A stretch of DNA of 64,000 nucleotides from Streptomyces sp. NBC_00193 (lineage in GTDB: Bacteria; Actinomycetota; Actinomycetes; Streptomycetales; Streptomycetaceae), in assembly GCF_026342735.1 (NCBI RefSeq), contig NZ_JAPEMM010000001.1, positions 1,674,001 through 1,738,000 of the forward strand. Direction: 5' to 3'. Numbering within the stretch: position 1 is the stretch's first letter; every line of letters starts with the position of its first letter. The position numbers and the translations under genes were made by a program. This document shows positions 60,215 through 64,000 of this stretch, in pieces. The notes beneath the pieces were generated by a model. The model was not told the DNA's origin, did no database searches, and was given only the letters and a program-made list of their open reading frames with translations.

Positions 60215-61810
60215 ATGTCACAACCGTCAGAGCCGATCGACATGCACACCACCGCGGGGAAGATCGCGGATCTGCAGCGCCGCGTCGAGGAAGCCACACA
60301 CGCCGGGTCAGGGCGGGCGGTGGAAAAGCAGCACGCCAAGGGCAAGCTGACGGCGCGTGAGCGGGTGGCCCTGCTGCTGGACGAGGGGTCCTTCGTCGAG
60401 CTGGACGAGTTCGCCCGGCACCGGTCGACGAACTTCGGGCTGGAGAAGACCCGGCCGTACGGCGACGGCGTCGTCACCGGCTACGGCACCGTCGACGGGC
60501 GGCCCGTCGCCCTGTTCTCGCAGGACTTCACCGTCTTCGGCGGGGCCCTCGGCGAGGTCTACGGCCAGAAGATCATGAAGGTCATGGACTTCGCGCTGAA
60601 GACCGGCTGCCCGCTGATCGGCATCAACGACTCCGGCGGCGCCCGCATCCAGGAGGGCGTCAGCGCGCTGGGCATGTACGGCGAGATCTTCCGCCGCAAC
60701 GTCCATGCCTCCGGCGTGATCCCGCAGATCAGCCTGGTCGTCGGCCCGTGCGCCGGCGGGGCCGTGTACTCCCCCGCGATCACCGACTTCACGGTCATGG
60801 TGGACCAGACCTCGCACATGTTCATCACCGGCCCGGACGTCATCAAGACGGTCACCGGCGAGGACGTCGGCTTCGAGGAGCTGGGCGGGGCGCGCACGCA
60901 CAACAGCACGTCCGGCGTCGCGCACCACATGGCGGGTGACGAGAAGGACGCCATCGAGTACGTGAAGTCGCTGCTCTCCTACCTCCCGTCGAACAACCTC
61001 TCCGAGCCCCCGGCCTTCCCCGAGGAAGCCGACACGGAGGTCTCCGAGAGCGACCGCGAGCTCGACGTGCTGATCCCGGACAGCGCGAACCAGCCGTACG
61101 ACATGCACAGGGTGATCGAGCACGTGCTCGACGACGCGGAGTTCCTGGAGACCCAGTCGCTCTTCGCGCCGAACATCCTCACCGGCTTCGGCCGCGTCGA
61201 GGGGCACCCGGTCGGGGTCGTCGCCAACCAGCCGATGCAGTTCGCCGGCTGCCTGGACATCGACGCCTCCGAGAAGGCGGCCCGGTTCGTCCGGACGTGC
61301 GACGCCTTCAACATCCCGGTGCTGACGTTCGTCGACGTTCCGGGCTTCCTGCCGGGCACCGACCAGGAGTACAACGGAATCATCCGGCGCGGCGCCAAGC
61401 TGATCTACGCCTACGCCGAGGCGACCGTCCCGCTGATCACCGTCATCACCCGCAAGGCCTTCGGCGGGGCCTACGACGTGATGGGCTCCAAGCACCTGGG
61501 CGCCGACCTCAACCTCGCCTGGCCGACGGCCCAGATCGCCGTCATGGGCGCGCAGGGAGCGGTCAACATCCTGCACCGACGGGCGATCGCCGAAGCGGAG
61601 GAGGCCGGCACCGCCGAGGAGACCCGGGCGCGGCTCATCACCGAGTACGAGGACGCGCTGCTGAACCCGTACACGGCCGCCGAGCGCGGGTACATCGACG
61701 CGGTGACCATGCCGTCCGAGACCCGGGCGCACGTGGTGAAGGGGCTGCGGCAGCTGCGCACCAAGCGCGAGTCCCTGCCCCCGAAGAAGCACGGCAACAT
61801 CCCGCTCTAG
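60215..61810 (+). CDS. pccB: Propionyl-CoA carboxylase beta subunit (carboxyltransferase)
   Basis: 531 residues from ATG 60215 with GGGAG upstream; the frame is open further back but only this start matches known PccB. It has [17 protein letters not shown], the oxyanion loop [26 protein letters not shown], and the second domain's [16 protein letters not shown]. It transfers carboxyl from biotin to propionyl- or acetyl-CoA, giving methylmalonyl- or malonyl-CoA for polyketides and lipids. Residues resemble the S. coelicolor protein throughout. Confidence 0.95.
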   Translation: MSQPSEPIDMHTTAGKIADLQRRVEEATHAGSGRAVEKQHAKGKLTARERVALLLDEGSFVELDEFARHRSTNFGLEKTRPYGDGVVTGYGTVDGRPVALFSQDFTVFGGALGEVYGQKIMKVMDFALKTGCPLIGINDSGGARIQEGVSALGMYGEIFRRNVHASGVIPQISLVVGPCAGGAVYSPAITDFTVMVDQTSHMFITGPDVIKTVTGEDVGFEELGGARTHNSTSGVAHHMAGDEKDAIEYVKSLLSYLPSNNLSEPPAFPEEADTEVSESDRELDVLIPDSANQPYDMHRVIEHVLDDAEFLETQSLFAPNILTGFGRVEGHPVGVVANQPMQFAGCLDIDASEKAARFVRTCDAFNIPVLTFVDVPGFLPGTDQEYNGIIRRGAKLIYAYAEATVPLITVITRKAFGGAYDVMGSKHLGADLNLAWPTAQIAVMGAQGAVNILHRRAIAEAEEAGTAEETRARLITEYEDALLNPYTAAERGYIDAVTMPSETRAHVVKGLRQLRTKRESLPPKKHGNIPL

Positions 61811-61829
61811 CCGTCACGAGGAGCTCACA

Positions 61830-62039
61830 GTGGTGATCAAGGTCGTCAAGGGGAACCCGACCCCGGAGGAGCTGGCCGCCGCACTGGCGGTGGTCCGAGC
61901 GCGCGCGGCGGCCCTCGCGTCGGCGCCGTCGGGCGCGGAGCGGGTGACCGACGCGTGGGCGGCGCCGGGCCGGGTGGCCCGGCGGACCCTGCCGCGCCCG
62001 GGGCCGGGCGCGTGGGGCCGTACGTACTGGCCCGCGTAG
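61830..62039 (+). CDS. pccE: Acyl-CoA carboxylase epsilon subunit
   Basis: 69 residues from GTG 61830 (GAGGAG upstream; the following GTG is also possible). The start MVIKVVKGNPTPEELAAALAVV and the RTYWPA end match the small epsilon subunits found only in actinobacterial acyl-CoA carboxylases. Epsilon stimulates the alpha-beta complex. It begins 19 bases after pccB in the same operon. Its stop codon is inside a 15-bp tandem repeat. Confidence 0.93.
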   Translation: MVIKVVKGNPTPEELAAALAVVRARAAALASAPSGAERVTDAWAAPGRVARRTLPRPGPGAWGRTYWPA

Positions 62040-62069
62040 TCCGTGCCCGCGTAGTCCGTGCAGTCCGTG
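62031..62069. repeat. 15-bp tandem repeat spanning the pccE stop codon
   Basis: CCCGCGTAGTCCGTG occurs twice exactly (62031-62045, 62046-62060), followed by a third partial copy CAGTCCGTG (62061-62069). Each full copy contains TAG in the same frame as the pccE stop, and TAA follows the partial copy. Confidence 0.93.
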
Positions 62070-62166
62070 TAAGGCACATCCGCGGATGAAGATGGCGTGA
62101 ACTGCCCGTGGCGCCTGAGTACCCGTACTCAGGCGCCACAGGAGTGCTCGGGGCCAGGATCGGGGC

Positions 62167-62301
62167 ATGCTCTGGTCAGACCCGAAGAACGAGCCGCCGA
62201 AGGACATGCGCGACGCCGAGGCGATGGTCCGGCGGATGACGGTGATCGTCGTCATCGCGATGGTCGTCGTGGTCTACGTGCTGGGCGTGGGCGGTTTCTA
62301 G
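62167..62301 (+). CDS. 44-residue membrane protein downstream of pccE
   Basis: From ATG 62167 the frame encodes 44 residues: a charged start (MLWSDPKNEPPKDMRDAE) and one transmembrane helix (about 24-41, VIVVIAMVVVVYVLGVG). It sits 127 bp after pccE and 111 bp before maf. The composition is not that of a random frame and a similar short gene follows pccE in other Streptomyces as I recall. Function unknown. Confidence 0.7.
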   Translation: MLWSDPKNEPPKDMRDAEAMVRRMTVIVVIAMVVVVYVLGVGGF

Positions 62302-62412
62302 GGCCTGTCGTCAAACTCCCGTCGTCGCCCGAAGGGCGGCCTTGCGTCGCGAGGCAGGCGGGACTTTGCGGACACCCCCTGGCGCCCCGGCCACCCGCGA
62401 GGCGCACCTACG

Positions 62413-63030
62413 ATGGCAGGCATGACTGCTGCCCCCGGCCACGCCCTCGTCCTCGCCTCCGCTTCGCCCGCCCGGCTGAACCTGCTGCGCCAGGCCGGGC
62501 TCTCCCCGCACGTGATCGTGAGCGGCTTCGACGAGGACGCCCTCACCGCCGATTCCCCCGCCGAGCTGGCGCTCGCGCTGGCCGAGGCGAAGGCGGCCGT
62601 CGTGGCGACCCTGGACGAGGCCGCGGGCGCCCTGGTGATCGGCTGCGACTCCGTGCTGGAGCTGGACGGCGAGGCGCTGGGCAAGCCGGCGGACGCCGAG
62701 GAGGCCACGGCCCGCTGGAAGTCGATGCGCGGGCGCGCCGGGGTGCTGCGCACCGGGCACTGCGTGATCGACACGGCGAGCGGCCGGCGGGTTTCGGCCA
62801 CGGCGTCGACGACGGTCCGCTTCGGCGAGCCGACGGACGCGGAGGTGGCGGCGTACGTGGCGAGCGGGGAACCGCTGCACGTGGCGGGGGCGTTCACCCT
62901 GGACGGGCTGTCGGCCCCGTTCATCGAGGGCATCGACGGGGATCACGGCAATGTGATCGGCATCTCCTTGCCGCTGCTGCGCTCGCTGCTGGCCGAACTG
63001 GGCGTGTCCATCACGGACTTGTGGGCTTGA
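62413..63030 (+). CDS. maf: Maf-family nucleotide pyrophosphatase
   Basis: 205 residues from ATG 62413 (ATG 62422 is an alternative). The Maf N-terminal [14 protein letters not shown] motif, [16 protein letters not shown] and TGHCVID are present, and the catalytic Asp lies in the first of these segments' beta strand. It hydrolyses dTTP/UTP or other non-canonical nucleotides. It overlaps by 20 bp, end to end, with the leftward membrane protein gene. Confidence 0.93.
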   Translation: MAGMTAAPGHALVLASASPARLNLLRQAGLSPHVIVSGFDEDALTADSPAELALALAEAKAAVVATLDEAAGALVIGCDSVLELDGEALGKPADAEEATARWKSMRGRAGVLRTGHCVIDTASGRRVSATASTTVRFGEPTDAEVAAYVASGEPLHVAGAFTLDGLSAPFIEGIDGDHGNVIGISLPLLRSLLAELGVSITDLWA

Positions 63031-63637
63031 CGTCCCCGAGCTTCCCGAAGTCCCCGAAGTCCGCGAGCGGGTGGCCCGGCGGCGTGTCCCGGATCTCCGG
63101 CCCGCCGTCGAGGTCGTCACCGAGGCCCCCGCCGGGCCCACCGAAGCCGCCCAGGGGGCCGCTGGAGCCTCCCGCGGCCTCACCGGCCCCGCCCGCCCCC
63201 TTGGCCGCGTAGAGCGTCAGGCTCAGCACCAGCAGGCAGAGGATCAGCATCATCACCGCGAAGGCGCCCCAGCCGACCAGGCCGACGACGAGGGCGCCGA
63301 GCAGTCCGTGGGTGATGGCGGCGCTGACGAGGAGCACGCGCGCGAAGGTGCCCGGGGCCCGGTCGCGGACCGCGGCGACGACGAGGAACACCGCACAGGC
63401 GAGCAGGAACACGGCCATGCCGGCGCCCAGCGCATAGGTTGCCTTGGACATGACATCCGGATCGGCGCCCGCGATGGACATCGACTGGTTCTCGGTGGTC
63501 CGGCCCAGGACGAGGTGGACGAAGCCGAGCACCGCCGCCTCCACGACGAGTACCACCGCGGTCGCTCCGGCCACGGATCTCCGCAGCACCACGCCACCCA
63601 CGCCACCCACACCAGCCACGACGCCCCCACCCCGCAT
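63011..63637 (-). CDS. Four-helix integral membrane protein
   Basis: 208 residues from ATG 63637 (a TTG six bases earlier is possible). About four transmembrane helices (roughly 18-42, 65-88, 96-118, 122-145) precede a Gly-rich, acidic cytoplasmic tail ([19 protein letters not shown]). The tail contains a near-repeat ([11 protein letters not shown]). The gene converges on maf with a 20-bp overlap. Function unknown. Confidence 0.8.
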   Translation of the reverse strand: MRGGGVVAGVGGVGGVVLRRSVAGATAVVLVVEAAVLGFVHLVLGRTTENQSMSIAGADPDVMSKATYALGAGMAVFLLACAVFLVVAAVRDRAPGTFARVLLVSAAITHGLLGALVVGLVGWGAFAVMMLILCLLVLSLTLYAAKGAGGAGEAAGGSSGPLGGFGGPGGGLGDDLDGGPEIRDTPPGHPLADFGDFGKLGDVKPTSP

Positions 63638-64000
63638 GCACAAGCCCGTTCGACGCCTGGAGGCTACTAACGGGTAAACCTTCGGACAAGGGGCCGGGGC
63701 CGCTTCGTTACCGTCGGGCTGCCGTACGGCGACCCGCCGGTGCCGACGCCACGCCCGGGCAAGGAATGCATGGGCCGTTCGTAGGGATTCGACAAAGAAT
63801 CACCCCGGGCCGCTGACCCGGGGAACAGAGACCCCGGACACACGGCAGGGTTACTGTGCAGTCGGGGATCCCCCTGACATGGGGCGCCACAAGGGTTTTA
63901 TCGACTCGGGGTCCACTCGGATCACAGTCCGTGTGGGCAAGGTCACCACCGGGGAAGGGTCGAAAGGCCGTGTGGGCTGTCCCTAAACTCAGCTTGTTTC
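63638..64000. other. Right-edge intergenic region
   Basis: About 360 bp with no supported gene. A short hairpin lies at 63803-63823: CCCCGGG then CCCGGGG, 7-base loop. The region is AT-richer near 63780-63800 and 63890-63900. It should hold the promoter of the leftward membrane protein and perhaps of the next rightward gene beyond the window, which by the S. coelicolor gene order could be an acyl-CoA carboxylase alpha subunit. Confidence 0.5.

Overview
The window is high-GC actinobacterial DNA, almost certainly Streptomyces. The signs are the codon bias, GTG and TTG starts, the mycothiol enzyme Mca, a propionyl-CoA carboxylase epsilon subunit, an LAXTG sortase-E type surface protein, and a gene order that, from memory, matches the conserved S. 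coelicolor core (mca, greA, metB, msrA, hutH, GGDEF, enoyl-CoA hydratase, cya, birA, pccB, pccE, maf).

Region A (1 to about 24.5 kb) is a nonribosomal peptide gene cluster, cut by the left edge. A leftward operon runs mbtH, hydroxymandelate synthase, hydroxymandelate oxidase, flavin halogenase, prephenate dehydrogenase and an acylating acetaldehyde dehydrogenase. A rightward arm carries a short leader ORF, a ParB/StrR-type activator, a three-module NRPS (A-T-C-A-T-C-A-T-TE), an MFS exporter, a 4-hydroxyphenylglycine (Hpg) aminotransferase, a P450 and a PrnB-like haem oxygenase homologue. All four steps from prephenate to Hpg are present. The NRPS should release a tripeptide with aromatic glycines at positions 1 and 3 and an unassigned, possibly basic, residue at position 2. 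Halogenation and P450 or PrnB-type oxidation probably tailor it. I do not recognise this combination as a described cluster. A small secreted-peptide gene pair and a TrmB/LuxR-like regulator with a TTG start close the region.

Region B (24.5 to 30.1 kb) is the junction with the chromosome core. It holds a large STAND ATPase/TPR protein with membrane segments, a small membrane protein, mca, and a decayed TnpB (IS1341-type) element inserted directly upstream of mca.

Region C (30.2 to 64 kb) is core and semi-core genome: greA, an ABC-2 drug exporter, threonine dehydratase, a MarR regulator, a sigma-like/small membrane protein pair, metB, msrA, a secreted PKD/beta-helix protein, a Tat-exported sulfatase, an alcohol dehydrogenase, a MacB/FtsX-type transporter, an L,D-transpeptidase lipoprotein, hutH, a diguanylate cyclase, adenylate cyclase, biotin ligase, pccB/pccE and maf. 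Strong hairpin terminators separate many of these units. At four separate genes the stop codon lies inside a perfect or near-perfect short tandem repeat, with a different unit each time. I saw no tRNA, rRNA or CRISPR array.
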